DNA of 64,000 bases from Humisphaera borealis (GCF_015169395.1 NZ_CP063458.1:124001-188000); one strand, 5' to 3'. Numbered from the stretch's first letter, positions 53,085 through 63,645 are shown. Translations and numbers: made by a program. Notes: a model not told the origin generated them from the sequence alone.

Positions 53085-53822
53085 TCACGTCACCGACCGC
53101 CCGCCGTCCAGGCGGATGATCTGCCCGGTGATGTAGCTCCCCTTGCCGACGAGGAACTCGACCAGGTTCGCGACATCCGCCGGCGTTCCTTCGCGTTGCA
53201 GGGGGACGCGCTTCAGGTACTTCTCTCGCTCGTCCGCCGGGAAGTCCTCGGGCCACTGCACCACGCCGGGGGCGATGCCGTTGACGGTGACCTGCGGCGC
53301 CAGTTCGCGTGACAGCCCGAGCGTCAGGTTCGCCAGCGCCGCCTTGCTGGCGCAGTACGCCAGGTACTGCGGCCAGGGGCGTTCGGCGAGCAGGTCCACC
53401 ATGTTCACCACATGCCCGCCGCCATCACGCCGCAGCCGATTGGCGAACGTCTTGCACAGCAGCAGCGGCGATTCGACATGCACCGCGTACGCTTTTCGCA
53501 GAATGTCGGGTGTCGTCTCGGCCAGTCGGCCCGGCAGCCAGAGGCTGGCGTTGTTCACCAGCACGTCCAGGTCGGACGACCAGGATCCAAACGCTTTGTC
53601 GATCTGTTCGACGGCGTTCTCGGGTTCGGCAAGGTCGGCCTTGATCGGCAAGGTGTCGATGCCGCGCTCGGCGAGTTGGGATCGCAGCGCCTCGGCGTCG
53701 CGGTCGCTCGTGAGATAGGTGAACGCAACGGCGAATCCCATCGCCCCCAGCCGTTCGACGATCGCCCGGCCGACGCGCTTGGCTCCGCCGGTCACCAGTG
53801 CTACTCGACGTCGATCGGGCAT
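53085..53822 (-). CDS. Short-chain dehydrogenase/reductase
   Basis: 245 aa. NAD(P)-binding VTGGAKRVGRAIV, NNAS motif (VLVNNASLW), catalytic YLAYCASKAAL with Tyr and Lys, and C-terminal SYITGQIIRLDGGRSV. The arginine after the first glycines (GGAKRVG) favours NADPH and is typical of pteridine reductase-like SDRs (FolM/PTR1). A pterin dehydratase gene lies at 56269, but the link is only suggestive. The gene is 1 base from the HD gene upstream, so they form an operon. Confidence 0.88.
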   Translation of the reverse strand: MPDRRRVALVTGGAKRVGRAIVERLGAMGFAVAFTYLTSDRDAEALRSQLAERGIDTLPIKADLAEPENAVEQIDKAFGSWSSDLDVLVNNASLWLPGRLAETTPDILRKAYAVHVESPLLLCKTFANRLRRDGGGHVVNMVDLLAERPWPQYLAYCASKAALANLTLGLSRELAPQVTVNGIAPGVVQWPEDFPADEREKYLKRVPLQREGTPADVANLVEFLVGKGSYITGQIIRLDGGRSVT

Positions 53823-53823
53823 G

Positions 53824-54345
53824 TCAGGGGCTTTCGCGGAAGGGGTGGGCTTCGACGTCGCCGTGCGACTGCATCAGCGACCGGTACTCGGCCTCGGTGA
53901 TTCCGTTCGACAGGAATCGGTGGGACAGAAGATACCGTGCGATGCGGGCCAAGTCGCGATCGATCATTGCCGGCCGGAGCATCGCCCGCTCCGGTCGACT
54001 ATTGTCGATGAGGTCGGCGATCTTCACCTGCCGGGCGATGGGGTTGGCCTTACAGCGGATGACGTAGTCGACATAGGGCTGCTCTTTGGCGTGGGTGAGA
54101 CAAGCCACGGCCTCGAGAACGGCGTCGGAAAGCCCCTCGCGGCGGAGGTCGGCGAGGGTGACTGGCGTGTCTTCGACGACGTCGTGCAAGACGGCGGCGC
54201 ATTTGGCCTCGTCGCTTTCGACCATCGACATCAGCCGGAGCGGGTGGGTGATGTACGGCGCGCCGCTCTTGTCGGTCTGGCCCGCGTGGGCCGTGACGGC
54301 AATACGAATGGCTGTTTCGAGTTCCGCCAAGACACGCTCCTTCAA
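53824..54345 (-). CDS. HD-domain hydrolase (SpoT/MESH1-like)
   Basis: 173 aa. HD motif: AVTAHAGQTDKSGAPYITHPLRL and CAAVLHDVVEDTPVTLADLRREGL supply the metal ligands of the (p)ppGpp hydrolase type, and KIADLIDN continues the pattern. It lacks synthetase and TGS domains, so it fits the small alarmone hydrolase group. Alarmone specificity is inferred. Co-transcribed with the SDR. Confidence 0.85.
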   Translation of the reverse strand: MKERVLAELETAIRIAVTAHAGQTDKSGAPYITHPLRLMSMVESDEAKCAAVLHDVVEDTPVTLADLRREGLSDAVLEAVACLTHAKEQPYVDYVIRCKANPIARQVKIADLIDNSRPERAMLRPAMIDRDLARIARYLLSHRFLSNGITEAEYRSLMQSHGDVEAHPFRESP

Positions 54346-54358
54346 GAATCGCGACGGT

Positions 54359-55249
54359 TCAGCGGATATTGTTTCGATCCGATTCCCCCGGGGGCAGTCC
54401 CAGCGGAACCGGCCCCCCGGGGCCCGGCGGCACGTCGGGCCGCGCCCCGAAGCTGCTGCTGGCCGTCGCGCTCACCGCCCAGTGTACCTTCCCCTGCTTG
54501 TCGATCAGGCCGACGGCATCAATCTCGTTCCAGCCCGACACACTAGGCGAATCGATGTTCAATCGCACCCGGTTCGTGTTGACGGCGGTGCTGAATCCCA
54601 TCACCGAGACGCCCATCGGCTTGCCAGGCTCGGTCGGGTCCTTTCCGGCCCAGACCTGGACCTGTTCATTGCCGGCATAGGCGATGACGGCATCGACCGC
54701 GCCGGGATTGTAGGTTTCGTAGACCATCACGCCGACCGCCTCCACCGGCGATTCGTATGTCAGTTCGAGCCACTCGCGCTGGCCGTCCGCGGTCGTCGAG
54801 GCCCAGGCGGTCTGGATGTCGCCGGCATTGGGCGTGTCGGGAGCGCCGGTCGCCTGCTCGGTTCCCCAGGCGGCTTTGACCGGAGGCTGCGGGGCGTTCA
54901 GGTCTTCGCGATAGATGAGCCAGTGCGGCGCGACATACACCCAGTAGCCCGGCGGGAGGTCGGTATGTTCCATGTAGCTCGTGCCGGTGTAGTAACCGAA
55001 GTCATAGAAGTCGCCGTAGGTGGCCTGATCCTTCGCGACTTCGATTTTCCGGAGAAGCTCCTTATAGCGGGCGCGGGCGGGCCGAACCGTGTCGGCGACT
55101 CGCGATGTCCCGCCGGTGGTGACCGAGCGGCCGGGCCAAAGATCGATGTCGATGTTCGTCGCTCGCTCGGCCGCTAGTGCCGTAGCACCGACCGCGGCGA
55201 AAGACAAAAGCATCCAGGAGCGGGTTGCGAGCTTGCGTCGACCGGTCAT
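54359..55249 (-). CDS. Secreted protein with discoidin-like domain
   Basis: 296 aa. Signal peptide (MTGRRKLATRSWMLLSFAAVGATALAAE). The C-terminal half (WLELTYESPVEAVGVMVYETYNPGAVDAVIAY..., GWNEIDAVGLID) resembles the discoidin/F5-8C-like beta sandwich of planctomycete surface proteins. Ends in a proline-rich tail. Probable carbohydrate or surface interaction. Confidence 0.7.
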   Translation of the reverse strand: MTGRRKLATRSWMLLSFAAVGATALAAERATNIDIDLWPGRSVTTGGTSRVADTVRPARARYKELLRKIEVAKDQATYGDFYDFGYYTGTSYMEHTDLPPGYWVYVAPHWLIYREDLNAPQPPVKAAWGTEQATGAPDTPNAGDIQTAWASTTADGQREWLELTYESPVEAVGVMVYETYNPGAVDAVIAYAGNEQVQVWAGKDPTEPGKPMGVSVMGFSTAVNTNRVRLNIDSPSVSGWNEIDAVGLIDKQGKVHWAVSATASSSFGARPDVPPGPGGPVPLGLPPGESDRNNIR

Positions 55250-55337
55250 CGCGGACCTCCCAAAAGGTTGAGTGTGTGGACCTGTTGGGTTGGATGCGCG
55301 AGACGTCGATTAGTTCCAGCGGCGCGTCGGGCGGGGC

Positions 55338-56147
55338 TCAGCCGGACTTCTGGCCGATGATTGGGCCACCCAGTCGGTCGACCTGGATGAGCTCGCCGGA
55401 CTCGATGCTGACCGCCGAGAGCCGGCCTTCGGGGGTCAGGGCGGCCGCGGTGTCGAGCAGCACGATGCCGGGGCCGCGAATGGGCGTGTGCTCCTGCGTC
55501 TGCACGTCGCGAGGGTAGGTCTGCACCGGCGTATGGCCGAAATAGCCGGTGCGTTTCCACCGCTTCGGGCGGGTTAGCTCGCGGCCGTAGCGGCCCCAGA
55601 TGATCTGATAGCGCAGCCGGGTGTTCTCAGCAAGCCGGGCGGCGATGGAGGGCTCATCGGGCTCGTCCACGTTCCACATCGCGTGGGCGATGAAGTAGGT
55701 GTCGCCTTCGATGACGGGCACGAGGTCTCGGGCGAACCTTCGGTGAGATTCGGGAACCACCGACAACAGCCGCAACACCGATTCCGGTGACGGGCGGGCC
55801 AGGACGGCGTCGATCTCGTACGGCTCGACGCCGTAGCTCAGCAGGGTTTCCCAGAGCCCGTACTGCACGAACCACTGGAACGCGACCACCTCGTCGGTGG
55901 CGCTGGGGTTCTGCACGTAAGGCTGGCCGTAGAGCAGCAGGGTGAAGATGTCGTCGTGGTTGCCGCGGCAGAAGCGGGCGCCCTTGAGGTCGATCAGAAA
56001 GTCGAGCACGCCCTTGGAATCTGGCCCGCGGTTGATGTAGTCGCCGACGAAGTTGAACTTCGCCTGCGGATCGGCCTGCGAGACGCGTTCCACCAAAGCA
56101 CGAAGGGGACGCAGCATGCCGTGGATATCACCGATGACCCAGTTCAT
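55338..56147 (-). CDS. Calcineurin-like metallophosphoesterase (protein phosphatase/ApaH type)
   Basis: 269 aa from ATG 56147 (an upstream ATG would add 23 aa). Metal-binding motifs WVIGDIHG, FVGDYINRGPDSKGV and CRGNHDDI follow the phosphoprotein phosphatase order, and a FIAHAMWN segment is present near the GxxxH region. Homologues hydrolyse phosphoproteins or dinucleoside tetraphosphates. Substrate not assignable. Confidence 0.87.
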   Translation of the reverse strand: MNWVIGDIHGMLRPLRALVERVSQADPQAKFNFVGDYINRGPDSKGVLDFLIDLKGARFCRGNHDDIFTLLLYGQPYVQNPSATDEVVAFQWFVQYGLWETLLSYGVEPYEIDAVLARPSPESVLRLLSVVPESHRRFARDLVPVIEGDTYFIAHAMWNVDEPDEPSIAARLAENTRLRYQIIWGRYGRELTRPKRWKRTGYFGHTPVQTYPRDVQTQEHTPIRGPGIVLLDTAAALTPEGRLSAVSIESGELIQVDRLGGPIIGQKSG

Positions 56148-56268
56148 GGAGTGGCGTTTTCCCAGTGCTCGCGGTTTACGCACGTCGGGTACAACGACAG
56201 GCGCGGAAGCCGACAACGTATCATGATTCGTGCGTGCCGTCTGCGGCGCGCTTCACCCGGGAGATTCG

Positions 56269-56586
56269 ATGGACCTGACGACACTGTTAAGCAAGACCTG
56301 CACCCCCAAGGTGACGGCCCTGTCGGCCGACGCCGTGACGGGACTGCTGAAACTCGTTCCCGGATGGGAACTGGCCGGCGGCAAGATCGCCCGCACGTTC
56401 GGGTTTAAGGACTACTACCAGACGATCGCGTTCGTGAACGCCGTCGCCTGGATCAGCCACCAGCAGGACCACCATCCCGATCTGGAGGTGAGCTACAACA
56501 AGTGCCGCATCAGTTACAACACGCACAGCGTCGGCGGGTTGTCCGAGAGCGACTTCATCTGCGCGGCGAAGGTCAATGCGTTGTAG
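56269..56586 (+). CDS. phhB: 4a-hydroxytetrahydrobiopterin dehydratase
   Basis: 105 aa from ATG 56269. Signature HQQDHHPDLEVSYNKCRISYNTHSVGGLSESDF is the PCD/DCoH active site with the paired histidines. It recycles the pterin cofactor or acts with moco-linked proteins in bacteria. Short N-terminus is normal. Confidence 0.93.
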   Translation: MDLTTLLSKTCTPKVTALSADAVTGLLKLVPGWELAGGKIARTFGFKDYYQTIAFVNAVAWISHQQDHHPDLEVSYNKCRISYNTHSVGGLSESDFICAAKVNAL

Positions 56587-56589
56587 ACA

Positions 56590-56745
56590 GCGTTGTAGTC
56601 AGTAGTCAGTAGCCAGTGGTCAGTAGTCAGTAGTCAGTAGTCAGTAGTCAGTAGTCAGTAGTCAGAGGCAGAGGCAGAGGCAGAGGCAGAGGCAGAGCGC
56701 CAGCTCTACTGACTACTGATTACCGACTACTGACTACTCCCGCAT
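56590..56745. repeat. CAGTAGT tandem repeat with inverted end
   Basis: At least eight AGTCAGT units from 56595 to 56665, then a GGCAGA tandem run (56666-56696), then inverted ACTGACTACTGATTACC to 56740. Overlaps the end of the convergent membrane gene. Confidence 0.8.
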
Positions 56746-57481
56746 TGGCATACATCAGATTTCGCATCGCCGCCCAGTACGTGACGAAGAGATAACCGGC
56801 CGAGACGATCACCTCGGCGGCGAGGGTGTAGATGTAGGTCATGATCCACGCGGCGGCGAGGTTGCCGTCGTGGCGGTTGAGCCAGTCGTACGCCAGGACG
56901 GTGACCGTGCCGAGGATCGCCGGGGGAACCAGGTGGACGGCGTGGTAATCGATCGCCCGCGCGACGATCGGCCGGGGCAGGCGCAACCCCCGATAGCCGG
57001 CCTCCCACGCCGTCAGATAGACGACCGCCAATGAGATCAGTTCGATCGCGAGGAAGGTGAGGACGGCCGCGATGGCGAAGGGCAGCCCGGGAACCTCAAG
57101 TTGCGCAATCCGCCGGGACGTCTGCGAGACGGCCAGGAAATCGAAGTGAACGCTCGCGGCCAATCCGAGCAGCAAACTGGTCAGCAGGCGGTAGACATGT
57201 CCGAAGATCGATGATTTGCGCGTCGGGCCGATCGCCGACAGGTGGCGGAAAAAGCCTCGGGGTGCGAACAGAACCCAGCCGGTCGTTTTCAGCCAGGCCC
57301 CGATAGACGCGACACCTTGACCAGCTTCCCAGGGAGCAGGATGTCGTAACTCCGGCAGGCTATCGGAGATAGGGATGCCACATTCAGGGCAGTTGCCCGG
57401 GGCGGGCCCGTCGTGAAGAGTGTATCCGCACCCTTCACAAAGAAGGGCGGAAGGGTCCGGAATCTCATCGGCGCGGGTCAT
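56720..57481 (-). CDS. Zinc-ribbon membrane protein of unknown function
   Basis: 253 aa. N-terminal zinc ribbon CEGCGYTLHDGPAPGNCPECG, then five or so hydrophobic helices. It looks like a planctomycete double-zinc-ribbon Yip1-like membrane protein. Its stop lies within the tandem-repeat stretch, so the last residues may be variable. Confidence 0.72.
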   Translation of the reverse strand: MTRADEIPDPSALLCEGCGYTLHDGPAPGNCPECGIPISDSLPELRHPAPWEAGQGVASIGAWLKTTGWVLFAPRGFFRHLSAIGPTRKSSIFGHVYRLLTSLLLGLAASVHFDFLAVSQTSRRIAQLEVPGLPFAIAAVLTFLAIELISLAVVYLTAWEAGYRGLRLPRPIVARAIDYHAVHLVPPAILGTVTVLAYDWLNRHDGNLAAAWIMTYIYTLAAEVIVSAGYLFVTYWAAMRNLMYANAGVVSSR

Positions 57482-57583
57482 CGGATTATGCTATACTTCA
57501 AGACAACATCCAGCCGACGTATAGCTGGGACTTTCATACTGCCGCGGGGCGGCTTGGGTTCAACCATTCGGACAGGAGGTTCT

Positions 57584-58318
57584 GTGGTCAACACAATCGG
57601 ACTGTCGCTTCGCCAGGTTCGGCAAACGCTGAACTGGGGATGGATGACCCGCTCATGCACGCTTCTGGGTGTCTCCGCGGTTCTGGCCGTTGCCGTCGGC
57701 TGCGACGACGCGGAGCAGGCCCGGACGCCCCCGGCCAATCAGCCCGCCGTCGTCGCTCCGCCCACCACGCTGCCTTCACCGGAACTGGCGTCGGCCAAGG
57801 TATCGGCGATGCCGGTGTCCTCGTACCTCTGGCTGCGCGAAGTCTCCGACCCGCGTAAGAGCCAGGCCGAAGTCGAAGCCGCCGCCACCGACGCCGATCC
57901 CAATGGCGTTGCGGTTCAGTTCCCCCGCGCCCGCCTGCGTCTGAGCGGCAAGGGCGAAGACCGCATGGTCGCGATGCTCTATAGCGACGACCCCAAGGAA
58001 GCGATCAACAAGGGCTGGCAGGGCGACCGGTATTACTTCCGCATGCCGCTCCGCGTCGGCGATGTCCAGCAGCTTGACGATGCCCCGTACCGAATGGCCG
58101 TCCCCTTTGAAGGCCAGGACGAAACCAGCAACGGCGTCTTCCGGATGGGCGACCGCTACCACATGGAACCGATCGACCTGATGGTCCGCTTCGAACCCGA
58201 AGGCGGCCAGGTCAAGATCTTCCTCGGCGGCCTGTTCAAGCAGTACGACACGTCTGACGTGTCGGCGGAACCCAAGTGGTTCCATGTGCAGGGGATCATC
58301 CAGGCGGTTGTCGAGTAA
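57584..58318 (+). CDS. Putative lipoprotein of unknown function
   Basis: 244 aa from a GTG at 57584, chosen for AGGAGG four bases upstream. The N-terminal signal ends in VLAVAVGC, a weak lipobox with Cys at about residue 38 of this start. A Pro/Thr/Ala linker follows, then a beta-rich domain. A TATACT -10 is at 57492-57497. No family recognised. Confidence 0.68.
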   Translation: MVNTIGLSLRQVRQTLNWGWMTRSCTLLGVSAVLAVAVGCDDAEQARTPPANQPAVVAPPTTLPSPELASAKVSAMPVSSYLWLREVSDPRKSQAEVEAAATDADPNGVAVQFPRARLRLSGKGEDRMVAMLYSDDPKEAINKGWQGDRYYFRMPLRVGDVQQLDDAPYRMAVPFEGQDETSNGVFRMGDRYHMEPIDLMVRFEPEGGQVKIFLGGLFKQYDTSDVSAEPKWFHVQGIIQAVVE

Positions 58319-58752
58319 GCCAACCACGAGGGATGAAGAGAACACGAAGGCGCGAAGCCACGAAGGAACGCGAAGGAAATGACGCCTTGAAGTCGGACCG
58401 ACCGACAGGGCGTCATTTCTTGTTTTTGTGGCAAGCTTTTCGCGTGGCTTCTGGACATGATCTCAACGCCAAGACGCCAAGACGCCAAGACGCCAAGACG
58501 CCAAGAGAATCCATTTCTCGGCGTCCGTGGCTTCCTGGGTGTTTTTGACTCGGAGTCCGAATGCGATTCGGACGAGGGAAGGCCAAGGCAAAGTACCTCT
58601 TCCAAGCCTTTCCTTCGTGCTCTCTTCGTGCCTTCGCGCCTTCGTGTTTTATTCGGCTCGGTCGCGGCGCCGCCGCGTGGTGAACCTCCGCGATCCCATC
58701 GTCCCAAAGACCGCGTTTTGTCCCGGCCCTCGGTGCGTCTACAATCCCCGCG
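58319..58752. repeat. Gene-free repeat region before mnmA
   Basis: It carries CACGAAGGCGCGAAGCCACG repeats near 58335, five perfect ACGCCAAG units (58466-58505), and the inverse word family near 58615-58650 (CGTGCCTTCGCGCCTTCGTG). No gene seen. Confidence 0.75.
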
Positions 58753-59886
58753 ATGTCTGGTGCCGGGAAAAAGGTCGTACTTGCCATGAGTGGCGGGGTG
58801 GATAGCTCCGTCGCCGCGGCTCTCCTGTTGCGCCAAGGGTTCGAAGTGCTCGGCTGTTTCATGCGGCTGGGAACGCCCAAGGGTGTCGACGGGCCGGTGC
58901 AGGGGGGCGAACAGTGCGACACGACACCCACCGGCCACAAGCAGGGGTGCTGCTCGGTCCTCGATGCCGCCGACGCCCGGCGGGTGGCGGGGCTTCTCGG
59001 TATCCCCTTCTACGTGCTGAACTTCGAGCAGGACTTCGGCCGCATCATCGACTACTTCGTCGGCGAATATAACCGCGGCCGAACCCCCAACCCCTGCGTC
59101 CGCTGCAATGACTGGCTAAAGTTCGGCAAGCTGTCCCAATACGCACAAGCCGTCGGTGCCGACTACGTCGCCAGCGGCCATTACGCCCGCGTCGGCATCG
59201 ATCCGGCGACCGGCCAGCGGCAACTGCTGCGCGGCCGCGACCATCGCAAGGATCAGAGCTACGTCCTGTTCGGCATGAACCGCCAGACGCTCGACCATAC
59301 GCTGCTGCCGGTCGGCGAATACGAGAAGCACGACGTGCGGGCGCTGGCCGAGGAGATGAAACTGCCGGTCTTCAACAAGCCCGACTCGCAGGAGATCTGC
59401 TTCGTCCCTGACCAGGACTACGCGGGCCTCGTCCGCCGCCGCACGCCCGAGGCCTTCCGGCAAGGCGAGTTCGTTACCACGACCGGCGAGGTGGTCGGCG
59501 AGCACGAAGGGCATCAGCAATTTACCGTCGGTCAGCGCAAGGGACTGGGCGTCGCGTTCGGTCGGCCGCTGTATGTCGTCGATATCGACGCCGCGGCCAA
59601 TCGCGTGACCGTCGGCGACAAGCCGGACCTGCTGCGGCAGTCGCTGACGGCGACGCAGCTCAACCTGCTGACCGACCGCCTGCCCGTCGGCGGGGAAGAA
59701 ATCCCCTGCACGGCCAAGATCCGCTACAACGCCGACCCCCAGCCCGCCGTCGCCTGGCGAACGGCGGACGACACGCTGCGCGTCCGGTTCGACGATCCCC
59801 AGTCGGCGATCACCCCGGGACAAGCGGTGGTGCTGTACGATGGTGACGTGGTGCTGGGCGGCGGATGGATCGATGCGGCGGAATGA
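58753..59886 (+). CDS. mnmA: tRNA-specific 2-thiouridylase MnmA
   Basis: 377 aa. PP-loop SGGVDSSVAA at residues 13-22, catalytic cysteines in NPCVRCN and QEICFVPD, and the tRNA-binding GEFVTTTGEVVGEHEGHQQFTVGQRKGLG segment. It thiolates U34 of tRNA Lys, Glu and Gln. Complete. Confidence 0.96.
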   Translation: MSGAGKKVVLAMSGGVDSSVAAALLLRQGFEVLGCFMRLGTPKGVDGPVQGGEQCDTTPTGHKQGCCSVLDAADARRVAGLLGIPFYVLNFEQDFGRIIDYFVGEYNRGRTPNPCVRCNDWLKFGKLSQYAQAVGADYVASGHYARVGIDPATGQRQLLRGRDHRKDQSYVLFGMNRQTLDHTLLPVGEYEKHDVRALAEEMKLPVFNKPDSQEICFVPDQDYAGLVRRRTPEAFRQGEFVTTTGEVVGEHEGHQQFTVGQRKGLGVAFGRPLYVVDIDAAANRVTVGDKPDLLRQSLTATQLNLLTDRLPVGGEEIPCTAKIRYNADPQPAVAWRTADDTLRVRFDDPQSAITPGQAVVLYDGDVVLGGGWIDAAE

Positions 59887-59931
59887 GTTTGCAGGGCGGG
59901 CACCGCCCGCCGAGCGACTTGCGAACGTCGA

Positions 59932-60045
59932 GCGAATGAAAAATGCAAAACATGCAATGAAAAATGCAAAATGAGTTGGTGGTCTGATGGCTCGTCCGTT
60001 TTGTGTTTTTCATTGCATGTTTTGCATTTTGCATTCCGTTGGCCG
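59932..60045. repeat. AATGCAAAA inverted repeat between mnmA and the GT9 gene
   Basis: GAATGAAAAATGCAAAACATGCAATG-type left arm and TTTCATTGCATGTTTTGCATTTTGCATT-type right arm. AT-rich compared with the surroundings. Confidence 0.8.
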
Positions 60046-60082
60046 TGCCCATTGATGCCTATGTAACCCAACCGTCGTCACC

Positions 60083-61000
60083 GTGGCCCTCAAACGTAAT
60101 GTGCTCATCTTCCACTCCGGCGCACTCGGCGATTTCGTCTTGTCGTGGCCGCTCGCGCTGGCGGCCGGAAGGTTGTTCGCGCAGAGCCGGGTCTTCTATG
60201 TGACATCGAAGCAGAAGGGCCTGCTCGCCGAGAAGGCGTTGCGGCTGGAATCGATCGACGCCGAGAACGGCTGGCACTCGCTTTTCGCCGAAAAGCCCAA
60301 CCTCCCTGACATCCCCGCCCGATTGCTCGCCGGCGCTCACAGCATCGTCAGCTTCGTTGCCGAACCCGGGTCCGTCTGGGAAAGAAATGTCCGTCAGGCT
60401 TCCGACGGCGCGGACGTCCTGTGCCTGGCCGCCCATCCGCCGGCTGATTTCACCGGGCACCACACGGATTTTCTGCTGCGGCAGTTGTCGCCGTCGGTGA
60501 TCTGGCAGCAGGGGGTGACACAGTTGCTGGCTTCGCTCAACGCGCGTGGCTTGGGTCATGTGGCGCCGGCGGGCGGGCCGATCGTCATTCATCCCGGTGG
60601 CGGATCGCCGGCCAAGTGCTGGCCGCTGGCGAAGTTCATCGAGCTCGCGGCGGCGTTGAAGGCGGCGGGTCGTGGCGTGAGGTTTGTGATCGGCGAAGTC
60701 GAACAGGAACGCTGGCCGGCAGCTGACATCGCCGCGCTGCGCGAGGTCGCCGACGTCGACAGCCTGGCTTCGCTGACAGACCTGCTGGACCGGCTGAAGT
60801 CGGCATCGACCTTCGTCGGCAACGACAGCGGCCCCGGACACATCGCCGGCATCCTGGGCGTGCCGACGGTCTCGCTCTTCGGTTCCACCGACCCGACCCG
60901 CTGGCGACCGATCGGTCCGAAGGTCAGCGTGGTGCAGGCCGAGACGCTCAATGAGATTGCGGTGGAGCAGGTTCTGAAGGCGGTCGCGGGTGAGGATTAG
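60083..61000 (+). CDS. Glycosyltransferase family 9 protein (heptosyltransferase-like)
   Basis: 305 aa from a GTG at 60083. N-terminal FHSGALGDFVLSWPLAL and C-terminal PGGGSPAKCWPLAKF and GNDSGPGHIAGILGVPTVSLFGSTDPTRWRP define GT9. It is likely to add a sugar (heptose-like) to lipopolysaccharide core or another glycolipid. The acceptor is unknown. Confidence 0.9.
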   Translation: MALKRNVLIFHSGALGDFVLSWPLALAAGRLFAQSRVFYVTSKQKGLLAEKALRLESIDAENGWHSLFAEKPNLPDIPARLLAGAHSIVSFVAEPGSVWERNVRQASDGADVLCLAAHPPADFTGHHTDFLLRQLSPSVIWQQGVTQLLASLNARGLGHVAPAGGPIVIHPGGGSPAKCWPLAKFIELAAALKAAGRGVRFVIGEVEQERWPAADIAALREVADVDSLASLTDLLDRLKSASTFVGNDSGPGHIAGILGVPTVSLFGSTDPTRWRPIGPKVSVVQAETLNEIAVEQVLKAVAGED

Positions 61001-61405
61001 GGCAAAGCCTCTGGCCTTGCCGCCAGCGGGTTCGACAGCGCGGCAGGGACGCCAACCGGGAGTCCGATTTCACCACGAAGGCACGAAGGGCACGAAGTTT
61101 CACGAAGAAGATCAGAGGACTTTTTGATCGACGACACCGCTCGCGATTCGGACTATTCTTCGTGCAACTTGGTGCCCTTCGTGCCTTCGTGGTGAAACCG
61201 AACTTCCGGCGGTTTGATTCGCGTAGCCATCTCGCGGGGCAGCCTCGGCAAGTGGTCCGTTCTGCCTGATACTGCGTGTCGGTTTGGGTGGCATGGGCAA
61301 GCGTACTCGCTTGCCCGTGGCCGACGCCGTCTGACGTTCGACACGGGCAACGGAGTACCGTTGCCCATGCGACCCGGCACCCGCAACGTCTGATGAAGCG
61401 CATCA
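61001..61405. repeat. Gene-free repeat region before mutM
   Basis: ACGAAGGCACGAAGGGCACG words at 61075-61100 and their complement at 61165-61195, then the GTGGCATGGGCAAGCG double palindrome at 61288-61373. No gene seen. Confidence 0.78.
61288..61373. repeat. GTGGCATGGGCAAGCG double palindrome
   Basis: Same organisation as 52986-53071: GGGCAAGCGTACTCGCTTGCCC, connector, GGGCAACGGAGTACCGTTGCCC, with almost identical connector. Confidence 0.88.
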
Positions 61406-62227
61406 CTAACTTGCCGGCTGACATTCCGGGCAGAAGTGCGTCGATCGTCCGCCGACGACGATGCGGGTGATCGGTGTGCGGCATCGGCGGCAGGGCAGGT
61501 CGGCGCGATCGTAAACCCGGTGCAACGACTGAAACCCGCCCGCCTCGCCGTCGGTATCGCGGTAGTCGCGGAGCGTGCTGCCGCGATGCGCGATCGCTTT
61601 GCGTAAAGTCAGCTTGATGGCGCGGCTCAGGCGGCCGGTCTCTTTTCGCGTCAGCGAGTTGGCACGCCGAAGCGGATTCAATCGCGCGAGGAACAACGAT
61701 TCATCGACGTAGATGTTGCCGAGGCCGGCGACGAGCGACTGATCGAGCAGGGCAGCCTTGACGTTTCGGGTCGTCTGCAGGAGCAGGCTCGCCAGGGCGG
61801 ACGACCGGAGCGTCAGCGGTTCGGGCCCCATGCCCGCATCGGGGGCGCCGGCGCCGACCCACCAGATTCCGCCGAAGCGGCGCGGATCGCTGAAGCGAAG
61901 CACCAGGTCGGCGGCGTTCGGCTGTGGCGAGAAGGCCAACTCGAGATGTGTGTGGGGCTCGGCGGGATCGGTCGCGACGGCGAACGACAGTCGGCCGGTC
62001 ATGCCGAGGTGGATAAAGAAGCAGTCGCCGTTGTCGAGCACGAAGATAATCCGCTTGCCGCGCCGGCGGATGTCGCGAATGGAGCGGCCGCTAAGCAGCG
62101 GCGGCAGGTCGGTGCCGGCGGGGCAGAGGATGTCCGTTCGGCGGAGATCGACGCGGGCAATCCGCCGGCCGATCAATCGCGGGCCGAGCGCGGCGACCAC
62201 GGTCTGGACTTCGGGAAGTTCGGGCAT
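61406..62227 (-). CDS. mutM: Formamidopyrimidine-DNA glycosylase (Fpg/MutM)
   Basis: 273 aa from ATG 62227: MPELPEV, with the catalytic Pro2 and Glu3 exposed after Met removal. It has RRGKRIIFVLDNG with the H2TH-contact lysine, AGLGNIYVDESLF (helix-two-turn-helix) and a C-terminal zinc finger CRRCRTPITRIVVGGRSTHFCPECQ. It removes 8-oxoguanine. An inframe upstream extension exists but the MPELPEV start is diagnostic. Confidence 0.96.
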   Translation of the reverse strand: MPELPEVQTVVAALGPRLIGRRIARVDLRRTDILCPAGTDLPPLLSGRSIRDIRRRGKRIIFVLDNGDCFFIHLGMTGRLSFAVATDPAEPHTHLELAFSPQPNAADLVLRFSDPRRFGGIWWVGAGAPDAGMGPEPLTLRSSALASLLLQTTRNVKAALLDQSLVAGLGNIYVDESLFLARLNPLRRANSLTRKETGRLSRAIKLTLRKAIAHRGSTLRDYRDTDGEAGGFQSLHRVYDRADLPCRRCRTPITRIVVGGRSTHFCPECQPAS

Positions 62228-62339
62228 GGCGTATTCCGCTGGATCGATGTTGCGACCGCTGCAACTTTTCCGCCTCGGCCGTATATAGTGGAATGGCGGG
62301 ATTATAGGCGGTATAAGGTTGCCACCAATCGTGCCTCGG

Positions 62340-62359
62340 ACGTTCGCAACCGCGAACGT
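62340..62359. promoter_or_regulatory. Palindrome ahead of the MoxR gene
   Basis: ACGTTCGC-AACC-GCGAACGT: an 8-bp perfect stem with a 4-base centre. It lies 195 bases before the MoxR start and about 113 bases before mutM on the other strand. Could be an operator. No other feature in 62228-62553. Confidence 0.35.
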
Positions 62360-62553
62360 CAGCCATATCGGGAGAGTTGCAGCACATGACGTGCCCTCCG
62401 TACCCCGCATCGCCGCTGTGGGCACACTCCCGTTTCGATTTCTTCGTTCCTATTCGACAGCCCGGCAACCTTCGGAGCTGTCGTACGTCCAACAGGCCAA
62501 CAGCATACGGGTCGCATACATCGCGCTGAAATGTCAGCCGCACAGGAGAGTTC

Positions 62554-63645
<1,092 letters not shown>

